Below are positions 1 to 9,206 of a DNA stretch of 64,000 bases, in pieces. Source of the DNA: Pseudomonas nicosulfuronedens. Its GTDB lineage: Bacteria; Pseudomonadota; Gammaproteobacteria; Pseudomonadales; Pseudomonadaceae. The notes under the pieces were generated by a model. It worked only from the letters and a program-made list of their open reading frames with translations, made no database searches and was not told where the DNA came from. Within the stretch, counting starts at the first letter, position 1. Every line of letters begins with the position of its first letter. The stretch is taken from positions 62,001-126,000 of the forward strand of contig NZ_SWDV01000024.1 in NCBI RefSeq assembly GCF_005877905.1, in the 5' to 3' direction. A program made the translations under genes and the position numbers.

Positions 1-449
1 AGAACGCCGTGCGTGTGGAAGATGCGCGCCTGCAACAACTGATCGAGTTGTATCAGCAGGACGTGCGCAACGCGGCGCGCGAAGCCGACGACGCCGCCAG
101 CGGACTGGTGCGCTCGCTGCAGAGCGCCGGCATCCGTGAACAGGCCTCGCAGGCGGCGCAACGCTCGCTGAGCCTCGCCAGCTCGCAGTACCGCGAAGGT
201 TTCGCCGACTTCCAGCGCGTGCTCGATGCCCAGCAACTGTTGTTGCAGCAACAGGACGGCTACCTGGTCAGCCGCGGCAATGCGGTCAGCAGCCTGGTGG
301 CGCTGTACAAGGCGCTCGGCGGCGGCTGGGACAGCCAGCGCGCGCCCATCGATTCCGCCACCCGGCAACAGATGCAGCAACGCACCGACTGGGGCGAGCT
401 GCTCGATGAGCCCGCCCCAGCCGCCAAGGACCAAGGAAGCCCGAAATGA
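1..449 (+). CDS. Outer-membrane efflux factor (NodT/TolC type), C-terminal part
   Basis: This is the last ~149 codons of an outer-membrane channel for a tripartite efflux pump; the 5' end lies before the window and the reading frame is open from base 3. The visible part is an amphipathic helical stretch followed by the signature end of these proteins, with a motif like YREGFADFQRVLDAQ and then LYKALGGGW, which closes the last helical hairpin of TolC/OprM-family proteins. Its stop overlaps the next ATG by 4 bp (ATGA), so it is translationally coupled to the HlyD adaptor. Substrate cannot be read from sequence. The N-terminal lipobox and first repeat are outside the window. Confidence 0.85.
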   Translation, partial: NAVRVEDARLQQLIELYQQDVRNAAREADDAASGLVRSLQSAGIREQASQAAQRSLSLASSQYREGFADFQRVLDAQQLLLQQQDGYLVSRGNAVSSLVALYKALGGGWDSQRAPIDSATRQQMQQRTDWGELLDEPAPAAKDQGSPK

Positions 450-1570
450 GCGACACCCCCGCTACACCACCGGCACCGCCCGCGCCCCCGATTCCCGGCA
501 AGTCTGCGCCGGATCGCGGCATGCGTCTGGTGTTGCTGCTGATCGTCGTCAGCCTGGTCTGGTACCTGCTCGCCGACCGTTTCACGCCCTACACCCAGCA
601 AGCGCGACTGCAGGCCTATGTGGTCCCGGTGAGCGCCGAGGTGGCCGGCCCGGTGAAGCGCGTGGCCGTGGGCAACAACCAGGAAGTGCGCAAGGGCGAA
701 GTGCTCTTCGAGCTGGACCAGGAGCAGTACCGCATCGCCCTGCAGCGCGCCGAGGCGGATCTGGAGACGGTGCGCCGGCAGATCGGCGCGAGCACCGCAG
801 GCATCGACTCCGCCCTGGCCTCGCTGGCCGCCGCCCAGGCCAACGAACGCAAGACCCGGCAGGATGCCGAGCGCCTGCAACGGCTCTATCAGGAGGACCC
901 CGGCACGGTTTCCGTGCGGCGGCTGGAGTCCGCGCAGGCGACCCGCGAGCAGGCGGCCAGTCAGGTAGCGGCGGCCCGAGCCGAAGTCGAGCGTGCCCGT
1001 GAGCAGCAAGGCGGTCATGACGAAGACAACGCCCAGCTGCGCAGCGCCACGGCCAACGTCGCCAAGGCCCGCCTTGATCTCGCCCGCACCACGGTGCGCG
1101 CCGACTCGGACGGGCTGATCACCGACCTGCGCACTGACGTCGGCCATTACGTCGGCCCCGGCAGCCCGGTGATGACGCTGATCGCCATCCACGACCTGTG
1201 GATCAGCGCCGACATGACCGAGAACAATCTCGGCCACCTGCGCAACGGCACGCCAGTGCTGGTAGTGCTCGATGCGCTGCCCGGCGAGTTGCTCAAGGGA
1301 CGAATCCGCAGCATCGGTTATGGGGTCAGCGTCGGCCAGGGCACACCGCCGGGCTCTTTGCCAACGGTGCAGAACAGCCGCGAATGGCTGCGCTCGGCGC
1401 AGCGCTTCCCGGTGATCGTCGAACTGGATCGCGACCAGCTGAAAAGCCCCGCCGGCCTGCGGGTGGGCGGCCAGGCCGAAGTCATGGCGCTGCCCAGCGA
1501 AGGCAACCCGCTGAACCTGCTCGGCCGCACGTTCATGTGGCTGATGAGCTGGCTGAGCTATGCCTACTGA
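446..1570 (+). CDS. HlyD/EmrA-type membrane-fusion (adaptor) protein
   Basis: The protein has 374 aa. A Pro-rich N-terminus is followed by one membrane anchor at about residues 28-46, a biotinyl-lipoyl-like half motif (about 60-80, VPVSAEVAGPVKRVAVGNNQ), a long Ala/Glu/Arg coiled-coil hairpin (about 85-205), the second lipoyl half (TTVRADSDGLITDL) and a beta-barrel region. This is the architecture of periplasmic adaptors that bridge an inner-membrane pump to an outer-membrane channel. It is coupled by ATGA to the upstream channel gene and its end overlaps the downstream DUF2955 gene by 11 bp, so the three are one operon. Substrate is unknown; aromatic acids or biocides are common for related cassettes. 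Confidence 0.88.
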   Translation: MSDTPATPPAPPAPPIPGKSAPDRGMRLVLLLIVVSLVWYLLADRFTPYTQQARLQAYVVPVSAEVAGPVKRVAVGNNQEVRKGEVLFELDQEQYRIALQRAEADLETVRRQIGASTAGIDSALASLAAAQANERKTRQDAERLQRLYQEDPGTVSVRRLESAQATREQAASQVAAARAEVERAREQQGGHDEDNAQLRSATANVAKARLDLARTTVRADSDGLITDLRTDVGHYVGPGSPVMTLIAIHDLWISADMTENNLGHLRNGTPVLVVLDALPGELLKGRIRSIGYGVSVGQGTPPGSLPTVQNSREWLRSAQRFPVIVELDRDQLKSPAGLRVGGQAEVMALPSEGNPLNLLGRTFMWLMSWLSYAY

Positions 1571-2606
1571 GCCGGGGCCTACTGAACTGAATCCTATGCA
1601 GCTGCGCCGCAGGCGCGCGTTGCGACTGGCCTGGGGTACGGCGTTGTGCCTGGCTGTCAGCTACGGCATAGGCATGCCGATTCCCTTTCTCGCCCCGGTG
1701 CTTGCCGTGCTTCTGCTGGCGATGCGCACCCAGGCCCTGCCGCTCAAGGCGGCTCCGGCCCTGGCACTACTGGTGATGCTCAGCTGCGGCATCGGCCTGC
1801 TGCTGATCCCGCTATTGCGCCACGCGCCCCTTAGCGGCGTGCTGCTGGTGGGAGTCGGTCTGTACTGCGTGTTCCGCTATGCGCTGCGTGGCGGCAATGG
1901 CCTGCTGGCGAACCTGTTGGTGATCGGCCTGACCATGATCGCCGCCGCCGGCACCAGTGATTTCACCCTGGCTTTGTCGGTGGTCGAAGCGCTGGCCAAG
2001 GGCATGTTGCTGGCTGTGTTGAGCACCGCGGTGGCCCATGCCCTGTTCCCGGAGCCGGCCAACGCGCCCTCACCCCCTGCACCACCCTTCCCGAGTGAAC
2101 AGGATGTCGGCTGGATCGCTCTGCGCGCCACGCTGATCGTGATGCCGGCCTTCCTGCTGGCGGTCATCGCGCCGGACCGCTTCATGCCGCTGATCATGAA
2201 GTCCGTGAGCCTCGGCCAGCAGGCCGGGGAAACCCGCGCGCGCCACGCCAGTCGCGAACTGATCGGTTCCACCCTGCTGGCCGGCGTGCTGGCGATCCTG
2301 GTCTGGAGCGCCCTGAGCCTGTTCGTGCACTTGTGGATGTTCTTCCTCTGGGTGCTGCTCTTCACCCTCTGGCAAGGGCGTCGTCTCTATGCCGCAGTGG
2401 CCACGCGCAAGAGCCCGGCATACTGGGTCAGTTGCCTGACTACCATGCTGATCCTGCTCGGCCAGTCGGTGGCGGATAGCGCCGGTGGCCAGGACGTCTA
2501 CCGCGCCTTCGCCATCCGCATGGCACTGTTCCTCGCGGTATCGCTGTACGCCAGCGGTATGCTCATCTGGATCGATGGCCGCCGCTCGAAAGCCCAGACG
2601 ACCTAG
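1560..2606 (+). CDS. DUF2955-family inner-membrane protein (FUSC-like efflux component)
   Basis: A 348-aa polytopic protein with two blocks of hydrophobic helices (about residues 20-165 and 195-335) separated by a Pro-rich loop (residues about 168-180). I recognise it as the DUF2955 type, distantly related to fusaric-acid-resistance pumps and regularly found with an HlyD adaptor. It probably provides the inner-membrane part of this efflux cassette. The chosen ATG overlaps the HlyD stop by 11 bp; an alternative ATG 12 codons later (1596) would remove the overlap, and neither has a strong ribosome site. The stop shares a CTAG with the convergent SulP gene. Confidence 0.75.
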   Translation: MPTEPGPTELNPMQLRRRRALRLAWGTALCLAVSYGIGMPIPFLAPVLAVLLLAMRTQALPLKAAPALALLVMLSCGIGLLLIPLLRHAPLSGVLLVGVGLYCVFRYALRGGNGLLANLLVIGLTMIAAAGTSDFTLALSVVEALAKGMLLAVLSTAVAHALFPEPANAPSPPAPPFPSEQDVGWIALRATLIVMPAFLLAVIAPDRFMPLIMKSVSLGQQAGETRARHASRELIGSTLLAGVLAILVWSALSLFVHLWMFFLWVLLFTLWQGRRLYAAVATRKSPAYWVSCLTTMLILLGQSVADSAGGQDVYRAFAIRMALFLAVSLYASGMLIWIDGRRSKAQTT

Positions 2607-4330
2607 GGCTTCCAGTCCACCCCGGAGTCAGCCAGGTAGGCATCCACGGCGGCGCCCAGCGTCGGGTGGAAGGCCGACTCGCCCAAGCCCTCGAACAGCT
2701 CGAACTGCTTCATCTTGTCCTTCACCGGGTCTTTCATCTCGGCGAACTGCAGTTCGACGCCGCGCTGCTCCAGCTGCTTGTCCAGCTCGGCGAGCATGTC
2801 GGCGGAAGTCACGTCGATGCTGGTCACCGGGCTCGCGGCAATCACCAGTCGCTGCACCGGCGTCGGTGACTCGTCCAGCGCAGCCAGTACCTGGTTCTGG
2901 AACTGCTCGGCGTTGGCGAAGAACAGCGGCGCGTCCCAACGCAGCATGACCAGTCCGGGGATGCGCCGGGCATTCGGGTAACGCGTTACGTCGTGATAGC
3001 CACGGACTCCATCGACCCGTCCGAGCACCGCGTGGTGCGGCCGCCAGCCGTCCCAGAGAAACTCGATCACCGAGATCACCACGGCAATACAGATGCCCGG
3101 AATGGCGCCGAACACCGCCACGCCAGCGAAACAGCCCATGGACAACCAGAACTCCCACTGTTGCAGGCGGAAGATACGTTTCAGGCCGGTGATCTCGAAC
3201 AAGCCCAGCGCCGCGGCGATTACCACGGCGGCCAGCGCACTATTGGGCAAGTGCTGCATCAGGTTGGGGGCCACCAGCAGCAGCAAGGTCACCACCAGCG
3301 CGCCGATGATGCCGGTCAGCTGGGTCTTCGAACCGGCCGCCTCGGCCACCGGGGTGCGCGAGGAACTGCTGCTGATGGGAATGCCCTGGAACAACCCGGA
3401 TGCGACGTTCGCCACGCCCAGGCCGAACATTTCCTGGTTGGGGTTCACCGTGGTTTTCAGGCGTGCCGCGTAGGTCCGCGACAGCACGCTGGTATCGGCA
3501 AAAGACACCAGCGCAACCGCAACGCCGCCCAGAACAACGTCCACCAGATTGATATCGCTCACCCACGGGACGGTGAACGACGGCAGTCCCTGCGGCAGCT
3601 GGCCCAGCACCTTCACACCATGACTGCCGAGGTCGAACAGGCTGACCGCCAGCGTCGCCAGGACCACCGCAATGAGAATGCCCGGAATGCGCTTGTACGG
3701 CTTGAGCAGCAGAATCAGCGCCAGGCAACCCGCCCCCACCGCGAAGCTTGGCCAGTTGGCGTGCCCAGCCAGCAGCGACTGGCCCAGTGACCAGAGATCC
3801 TGCAAGGGCCCCCGGCTATCGACGGACAGGTCGAACAGCTTCGGTAACTGGCTGATCAAGACCGTGAACGCGATGCCGTTCATGTAGCCGTAACGGATCG
3901 GCTTGGACAGCAGCTCGGTGATGAAGCCCAGGCGCAGCAGGCCGGCGATCATGCACACCGCACCGGAGACCAGTGCCATCAGGCTGGCGATGGCGATGGC
4001 CCGTTGCGGATCGTTAGCCGCCTGCACCAGCACCACCGCGAGAATCGGCGCGGCCAGCGCCGAGTCCGGCCCGAGTACGAGAATGCGGCTCGGGCCGAAC
4101 AGCGCATACGCCAGCAGCGGAATGATGGTCGCATACAGGCCGTAGATGCCCGGCACGCCGGACGCTTCGGCATAGGCGATACCCACCGGTACCAGCATGG
4201 TGGTCAGCACCAGGCCGGCGGCGAGGTCCTTCGGCAGCCATCTCGCCTGGTAATTGCGCAGGGTGACGAGACCCGGCAGCCAGCGCTGCCAGTCGAAGCC
4301 GGACGGTTTCCGCGGCGAAGTATCGGGCAT
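2603..4330 (-). CDS. SulP/SLC26-family anion permease with STAS domain
   Basis: A 575-aa inner-membrane transporter. A cytosolic N-terminus is followed by the SulP signature region (GLYATIIPLLAYALFGPSR, about residues 83-101) and 10-14 membrane segments up to about residue 430. A C-terminal STAS domain (about 450-560) contains the hallmark pattern PGLVMLRWDAPLFFANAEQF. SulP proteins move sulfate, bicarbonate, dicarboxylates or related anions; the substrate is not decidable here. Genes for sulfate assimilation are not adjacent. Transcription converges with the efflux operon: the two stop codons overlap in one CTAG, leaving no room for a terminator between them. Confidence 0.88.
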   Translation of the reverse strand: MPDTSPRKPSGFDWQRWLPGLVTLRNYQARWLPKDLAAGLVLTTMLVPVGIAYAEASGVPGIYGLYATIIPLLAYALFGPSRILVLGPDSALAAPILAVVLVQAANDPQRAIAIASLMALVSGAVCMIAGLLRLGFITELLSKPIRYGYMNGIAFTVLISQLPKLFDLSVDSRGPLQDLWSLGQSLLAGHANWPSFAVGAGCLALILLLKPYKRIPGILIAVVLATLAVSLFDLGSHGVKVLGQLPQGLPSFTVPWVSDINLVDVVLGGVAVALVSFADTSVLSRTYAARLKTTVNPNQEMFGLGVANVASGLFQGIPISSSSSRTPVAEAAGSKTQLTGIIGALVVTLLLLVAPNLMQHLPNSALAAVVIAAALGLFEITGLKRIFRLQQWEFWLSMGCFAGVAVFGAIPGICIAVVISVIEFLWDGWRPHHAVLGRVDGVRGYHDVTRYPNARRIPGLVMLRWDAPLFFANAEQFQNQVLAALDESPTPVQRLVIAASPVTSIDVTSADMLAELDKQLEQRGVELQFAEMKDPVKDKMKQFELFEGLGESAFHPTLGAAVDAYLADSGVDWKP

Positions 4331-4498
4331 GAGGGTGAACGGCTCCGGGCGATGGCTGTGAAAGCCCCGCGCGAAGGGAGCCTTTCCGTTCCCTAGCGTA
4401 GATCAGCAATCCGCCGGTTGGCGGTGCTCCCGGTCAAGAACGCGGTTCTGCGCCGCCGCCCGGCTTCGCAAAAGCCTGGCCCGGACGGCACTTACCGA

Positions 4499-5350
4499 TC
4501 AGTCGCCCGCGCTGGCCAGCAGGCGCCGGGCACGACCCAGCACCGGAGCGTCGACCATCTGCCCGTCCACCTGGAAGGCCGCCGCACCACCTTCCGCCGC
4601 CGCTACCACACGGCGAGCCCAGTCCAGTTCATCCGCACTGGGGGCCAACGCCGCGTGAGCAACGCCCACCTGTTTGGGATGAATGCACAGCGCGCCAAGC
4701 AGACCGAGATCGCGGCCATGGCGAATGGTCGCGGCGAAGCCTTCGGCGTCATCGAACGCCGGGAAGACGGTATCCAGCGGCGGCTGCAGATCGTTCACCC
4801 GCGAATGCAGCAACAGGCTTAGCCGTACCTGGTCGTAGACCACTGCGGCGGCCGGGGTGCCGCTGCTCATGCCGATGTCCAGCGCCAGGTCGAGGCCGCC
4901 GAAAGTCAGGCGTTCTACGCCTTCGCAAGCGGCGATTTCGCCCAGCGCGAGCAGGCCACGGGCGCTCTCGATCAGCGGCCAGACCGGCTTGCCGCAGGAC
5001 GCGGCAATGCGCACCTGCATCGCGCGCTCGGCCTTGGGCAACAGGATGCCGATAACGCCCGGCAAACGCCGGCACAGCTCAAGATCGGCCGCCTGCTCCG
5101 GATCGCCAGCGGCATTCACCCGTACCCGCACGCGGGCATCCGGGTTCGCGCCGAGAAAGGCCTCCAGGTTGTCGCGCGCCTGAGCCTTGAGCGTCGCCTC
5201 GACGGCGTCCTCGAAGTCGACGATCACCGCATCGGCGCCGCTGGCCAGGGCCTTGGCAAAACGCTCCGGGCGACTGCCGGGAACGAACAGCGCGGTTCGT
5301 GCGACTGCATCCATGGGAATTTCCTGACTCACGGGGTTCTCCTGGGTCAT
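4499..5350 (-). CDS. ccl: Citramalyl-CoA lyase (HpcH/HpaI, CitE-like)
   Basis: The protein has 283 aa with the CitE/HpcH TIM-barrel fold: RTALFVPGSRPERFAKAL near the start, then DAVIVDFEDAV carrying the metal-binding acidic residues, VRVN, and LPKAE plus PLIESARGL motifs. In itaconate breakdown, Ccl cleaves (S)-citramalyl-CoA to acetyl-CoA and pyruvate. The assignment rests on family plus context: it is the last gene after ict, with an ATGA overlap, in the same order I recall for the P. aeruginosa itaconate (rip) cluster. Paralogs act on malyl-CoA or citryl-CoA, so substrate is inferred. No clear T-tract terminator is seen in the 168 bp downstream. Confidence 0.82.
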   Translation of the reverse strand: MTQENPVSQEIPMDAVARTALFVPGSRPERFAKALASGADAVIVDFEDAVEATLKAQARDNLEAFLGANPDARVRVRVNAAGDPEQAADLELCRRLPGVIGILLPKAERAMQVRIAASCGKPVWPLIESARGLLALGEIAACEGVERLTFGGLDLALDIGMSSGTPAAAVVYDQVRLSLLLHSRVNDLQPPLDTVFPAFDDAEGFAATIRHGRDLGLLGALCIHPKQVGVAHAALAPSADELDWARRVVAAAEGGAAAFQVDGQMVDAPVLGRARRLLASAGD

Positions 5351-6537
5351 ACCGCGCCCTGCTCGTGCAGGCGCTGGATATCACCGGGGGTATAACCCAG
5401 TTCCCGCAGCAGGTCATCCGTCTGCTGACCTAAAGCCGGCACAGCGTCCATGCGAGCTGCGTAGGCATTGCTGTTCACCGGCGGCAAAAGCGCCGGCAGG
5501 CGACCGGCCGGGCTGTCGATCTCACGCCAGCGGTCGCGAGCGGCCAGTTGCGGGTGTTGCCACAGGCCGCGCATGTCGTTGACGTGGGCGTTGGCGATCT
5601 GAGCCTGTTCCAGGCGCTCGACCACCTGCTCGGCGCCGAGGCTGGCGAAGGCTTCGACGATCAGCATGCGCAAGGCATCACGGTTGACCACGCGCAGGCT
5701 GGTCGCAGTAAAGCGCGGATCGGTCGCCAGCTCCGGACGCTGCAGGACGATCTCGCAGAACAGCTTCCATTCGCGCTCGTTCTGCACGCCGAGCATGACG
5801 CTGCCGCCATCGCCGGTGGGGAACGGCCCGTAGGGGTAGATGGTGGCGTGGGCGGCGCCGGCACGAGGCGGCTGCGACTGACCTTCGAACGCGTAGTACA
5901 TGGGGAAGCCCATCCACTCGGCCATGCCTTCGAGCATCGACACCTCGACACGACTGCCCTCCCCCGTGCGCCCGCGCAGCAGCAGCGCAGAGAGGATGCC
6001 GCTGTAGGCGTACATCCCGGCGGAAATGTCGGCGATGGAGCAACCGGCCTTGGCCATCTCGTCGGCGCCCGGCCCGCCGGTGACCGAGAGGAAACCGCTC
6101 TCGCTCTGGATCAGCAGGTCGTAGGCTTTCTTCTGCTCATAGGGGCCACCTTCACCGTAGCCGGAGATGTCGCAGACGATCAGCCGCGGGAAGCGCTTGT
6201 GCAGCGCTTCGAACGACAGGCCCAGGCGTGCAGCGGCGCCCGGCGCGAGGTTCTGTACCAGTACGTCGGCGGTTTCCAGCAGTTGCTCCAGCACGGTCTG
6301 CGCCGGCTCCTGCTTGAGGTCCAGGGACAGGCTTTCCTTGGAACGGTTGGTCCAGACGAAGTGCGAAGCCAGGCCGCGCACGCGCTCGTCATAGCCACGG
6401 GCGAAATCGCCGACGCCGGGGCGCTCGATCTTGATCACGCGGGCGCCGAGGTCGGCCAGTTGGCGGGTGCAGAACGGCGCGGCGATAGCGTGTTCCAGGC
6501 TGATGACGGTGATGCCGTCGAGGGGACGCGAACTCAT
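5347..6537 (-). CDS. ict: Itaconate CoA-transferase (CaiB/BaiF class III)
   Basis: 396 aa. Class III CoA-transferase with an N-terminal Rossmann-like part (GITVISLEHAIAAPFCTRQL, VIKIERPGVGDFAR). The conserved AYDLLIQSESG segment carries the Asp (about residue 140) that forms the acyl-anhydride/CoA intermediate in this family. Ict activates itaconate with succinyl-CoA to give itaconyl-CoA. The ATG at 6537 is preferred over the TTG two codons earlier because GGAG lies 7 nt upstream of it. It is coupled by ATGA to ccl and follows the MmgE/PrpD gene by 91 bp. The specific substrate is inferred from the cluster, since class III transferases are diverse. Confidence 0.85.
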   Translation of the reverse strand: MSSRPLDGITVISLEHAIAAPFCTRQLADLGARVIKIERPGVGDFARGYDERVRGLASHFVWTNRSKESLSLDLKQEPAQTVLEQLLETADVLVQNLAPGAAARLGLSFEALHKRFPRLIVCDISGYGEGGPYEQKKAYDLLIQSESGFLSVTGGPGADEMAKAGCSIADISAGMYAYSGILSALLLRGRTGEGSRVEVSMLEGMAEWMGFPMYYAFEGQSQPPRAGAAHATIYPYGPFPTGDGGSVMLGVQNEREWKLFCEIVLQRPELATDPRFTATSLRVVNRDALRMLIVEAFASLGAEQVVERLEQAQIANAHVNDMRGLWQHPQLAARDRWREIDSPAGRLPALLPPVNSNAYAARMDAVPALGQQTDDLLRELGYTPGDIQRLHEQGAV

Positions 6538-6628
6538 GGGCAACTCCAGACGCCGGTCGACTGGCCGACGCGAATTCTTCAGAAATACCGGGCGGTGGGA
6601 TCGGGCGGCCAGGCCGCCCGCGAGTCTT

Positions 6629-7978
6629 TCAGTGGAAGTCGTCGAGGTTCGACAGTTGGTGCAGCCGCCAGCTGGCTTGCACCAGGCGGTCCGCTTCAGC
6701 CTCGCTGCGCTGGCCGGCGAAGGCCAGCAGGCGACGGAACTTGTCCTCCAGCTCTGCGCGGCTCAGGCCGTTGCCCGGATCGCCCTTGGGCTCGTCGATG
6801 GCACCGTGCAGCTGACGGCCGTCGGTGGTGAGTACGTCGACGCGGCCGAGCCAGCGCCGCGGGTAAGCGCCGTCCACTTCCGCATCGAGCTGCATGCTGA
6901 CCTTGTCGCGGAAGGCCGAGACCTCGGCGTCGCTCAGGGAGAACTCCTCGAACTCCACCAGCCCGGCCTTGCCATGCACGGCGATCAGGCCCAGCACGGT
7001 GCCCATGGAGAACTTCGCCTGGTGCACCGTCTGTGGCACCACCACGCGGCCGAGCACATCGATGGCACCCTGGTGAACGCGGGTAGTGACCTGGGCGATG
7101 TCGCCATGCCTGAGCCCTTCGCGCTGCATCAGGCCCAGCAGCGCATCAGCGGCGGGATGGGTATGGCGGCAGGAGGCGTGGAACTTGTAGGAGGTCTCGC
7201 AGAGCGCCCAGCGGGTGCCCAGCCCGTCCACCAGTCGACTCGGATCGACGTCGCTGGACATGCCGGCGGCCATGCCCTGCTCGCCTTCGAGGATGTTCTG
7301 CGCGCCGGTCAGCCCATCGGCCGTCAGGTAGGCGGCGAGCAGGCCGTCAGCCGCGGCTTTGGCAGTGTGCAGCTGCTTGGAGTCGGCAGCGTCCCGCAGG
7401 AATTCCCAGAGCCCGGCGGCCTGGGTGCCGGCGCTGCCGAGGCAGTTGACGAACTGTCGACTGTCCAGCTCCAGCAGCTTGCCCACGGCCACTGCGGCAG
7501 CCAGGGTGCCGACCGTGGCCGTGGTATGGAAGATGCGGTAGTGCGAGCGGCCGAGGAATTCGCCGATGCGGATACCCGCCTCGTAGCCGGCGACGCTGGC
7601 GAGGATCAGCTCGGGGCCGGATTTGCCCAACTCCTGCGCAGCCGCCAGGGCCGCCGGGAAGACCACGGTGGCCGGGTGCAGCACGGAGCTGTTGTGCAGG
7701 TCGTCCTGCTCCACCAGGTGCGAGCTGGCACCGTTGACCAGCGCAGCGAAGTAAGCGGAGGTCGAGGTGCCGTCCACCAGCACGCGGCTCTTGCCGCTCG
7801 CCGGGCCCATGCGCTGGGCGTAGCGCTGGAACAACGGGATCGGGTGGCGGTTCTGGCTGGCCAGGGCCGAGCCGAGCCAGTCGAGGAACAGTTCTTCGGT
7901 GTACTCGACCACGGACGCGGGCAGGTCTTCGTAGCGCAAACCGGCAAGGAACTCGGCGAGGGCGTGGGTATTGTTCAT
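6629..7978 (-). CDS. MmgE/PrpD-family protein in itaconate cluster
   Basis: 449 aa, full length for the MmgE/PrpD family (2-methylcitrate dehydratase and iminodisuccinate epimerase relatives; cis-aconitate decarboxylase CAD/IRG1, which makes itaconate, belongs to the same fold). Visible features are the N-terminal helical domain, LVEQDDLHNSSVLHPATVVFPAALA (the HP-ATV catalytic-site region, around residues 85-110), and YKFHASCRHTHPAADALL around 260-280. Homologs sit in the P. aeruginosa itaconate cluster but are not one of the three core enzymes. A role in handling methylsuccinate, mesaconate or citramalate side products is possible and unproven. It lies 19 bp after the acyl-CoA dehydrogenase gene. 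Confidence 0.8.
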   Translation of the reverse strand: MNNTHALAEFLAGLRYEDLPASVVEYTEELFLDWLGSALASQNRHPIPLFQRYAQRMGPASGKSRVLVDGTSTSAYFAALVNGASSHLVEQDDLHNSSVLHPATVVFPAALAAAQELGKSGPELILASVAGYEAGIRIGEFLGRSHYRIFHTTATVGTLAAAVAVGKLLELDSRQFVNCLGSAGTQAAGLWEFLRDAADSKQLHTAKAAADGLLAAYLTADGLTGAQNILEGEQGMAAGMSSDVDPSRLVDGLGTRWALCETSYKFHASCRHTHPAADALLGLMQREGLRHGDIAQVTTRVHQGAIDVLGRVVVPQTVHQAKFSMGTVLGLIAVHGKAGLVEFEEFSLSDAEVSAFRDKVSMQLDAEVDGAYPRRWLGRVDVLTTDGRQLHGAIDEPKGDPGNGLSRAELEDKFRRLLAFAGQRSEAEADRLVQASWRLHQLSNLDDFH

Positions 7979-7997
7979 CGCTTGTCGTCCCGGTCGA

Positions 7998-9158
7998 TTA
8001 GAAAGAGCGCGGCAGTTCGAGCAGGTGCTCGGCCACGTAGGACAGGATCAGGTTGGTGGAGATCGGCGCCACCTGGTACAGACGCGTCTCGCGGAACTTG
8101 CGCTCGACGTCGTACTCGTTGGCGAAGCCGAAGCCGCCGTGGGTCTGCAGGCAGGCGTTGGCCGCTTCCCAGCTGGCCTTGGCCGCCAGGTACTTGGCCA
8201 TGTTGGCGGCGGCGCCGGCGTTCTTGCCGCTGTCGTATTCCTCGCAGGCGCGCCAACGCATCAGGTCAGCGGCCTCGATTTCGATGTGGGCCTCGGCGAT
8301 GGGGAACTGCACACCCTGGTTCTGCCCGATGGGCCGACCGAACACCACGCGGTCGCGGGCGTACTGTGCGGATTTCTCGGTGAACCAACGGCCATCGCCA
8401 ATACACTCGGCGGCAATCAGCGTGCGCTCGGCATTGAGGCCGTCGAGGATGTACTTGAAGCCCTTGCCTTCCTCGCCGATCAGGTTGCCGGCGGGGATTT
8501 CCAGATTGTCGAAGAACAGCTCGTTGGTCTCGTGGTTGACCATGTTGGCGATGGGCTGAACGGTCAGGCCGTTGCCGACGGCCTCGCGCAGGTCGACGAG
8601 GAAGATCGACATGCCCTCGGACTTCTTCTTCACCTCCGCCAGCGGCGTGGTGCGGGCCAGCAGGATCATCAGGTCGGAGTGCTGGATGCGCGAGATCCAC
8701 ACCTTCTGGCCGTTGACCACGTACTTGTCGCCCTTGCGCACGGCAGTGGTCTTGATCTTGGTGGTGTCGGTGCCGGTGGTCGGCTCGGTGACGCCCATGG
8801 ACTGCAGGCGCAGTTCGCCGCTGGCGAGCTTGGGCAAGTAGTAGGCCTTCTGCTCGGCGCTGCCGTTCCGCAGCAGAGTGAACATGTTGTACATCTGCCC
8901 GTGGATGGTGCCGGAGTTGCCGCCGCAACGGTTCACTTCTTCGAGGATCACCGAGGCCTCGGCCAGGCCCAGGCCCGAGCCGCCGTATTCCTCCGGGATC
9001 ATTGCCGACAGCCAGCCGGCTTCGGTCATGGCGCGGACAAAGTCCTCAGGGAAGCCCTTCTCTTCGTCGATCCTGCGCCAGTACTCGGCGGGGAACTCCG
9101 CGCACAGGGCGCGCACGCCTTCACGGATGGCCTGGAGCTCTTCGGGGGTGGACGTCAT
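7998..9158 (-). CDS. Acyl-CoA dehydrogenase in itaconate cluster
   Basis: 386 aa, standard length for a soluble FAD acyl-CoA dehydrogenase. The N-terminal helical domain includes PEEYGGSGLGLAEASVILEEV. The flavin-binding middle domain has GVTEPTTGTDTTKIKTTA and YVVNGQKVWIS, and the C-terminal four-helix domain has QTHGGFGFANEYDVERKFRETRLYQ. It presumably oxidises a short branched dicarboxyl acyl-CoA, such as methylsuccinyl-CoA, feeding mesaconyl/itaconyl-CoA into the pathway; this is inference from position. It lies between ich (48 bp upstream) and the MmgE/PrpD gene on the same strand. The electron acceptor would be ETF, not encoded here. Confidence 0.85.
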   Translation of the reverse strand: MTSTPEELQAIREGVRALCAEFPAEYWRRIDEEKGFPEDFVRAMTEAGWLSAMIPEEYGGSGLGLAEASVILEEVNRCGGNSGTIHGQMYNMFTLLRNGSAEQKAYYLPKLASGELRLQSMGVTEPTTGTDTTKIKTTAVRKGDKYVVNGQKVWISRIQHSDLMILLARTTPLAEVKKKSEGMSIFLVDLREAVGNGLTVQPIANMVNHETNELFFDNLEIPAGNLIGEEGKGFKYILDGLNAERTLIAAECIGDGRWFTEKSAQYARDRVVFGRPIGQNQGVQFPIAEAHIEIEAADLMRWRACEEYDSGKNAGAAANMAKYLAAKASWEAANACLQTHGGFGFANEYDVERKFRETRLYQVAPISTNLILSYVAEHLLELPRSF

Positions 9159-9206
9159 CGAAACACCTCATGTCTTTCTTGTTGGGGGCACCTTCAAAAG
9201 GTGCGG

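Noticed and set aside
1560-2606. Classifying the DUF2955 gene as a full FUSC pump
   Set aside because: It is only 348 aa and lacks the two-block plus cytosolic-domain plan seen in the protein at 41260.
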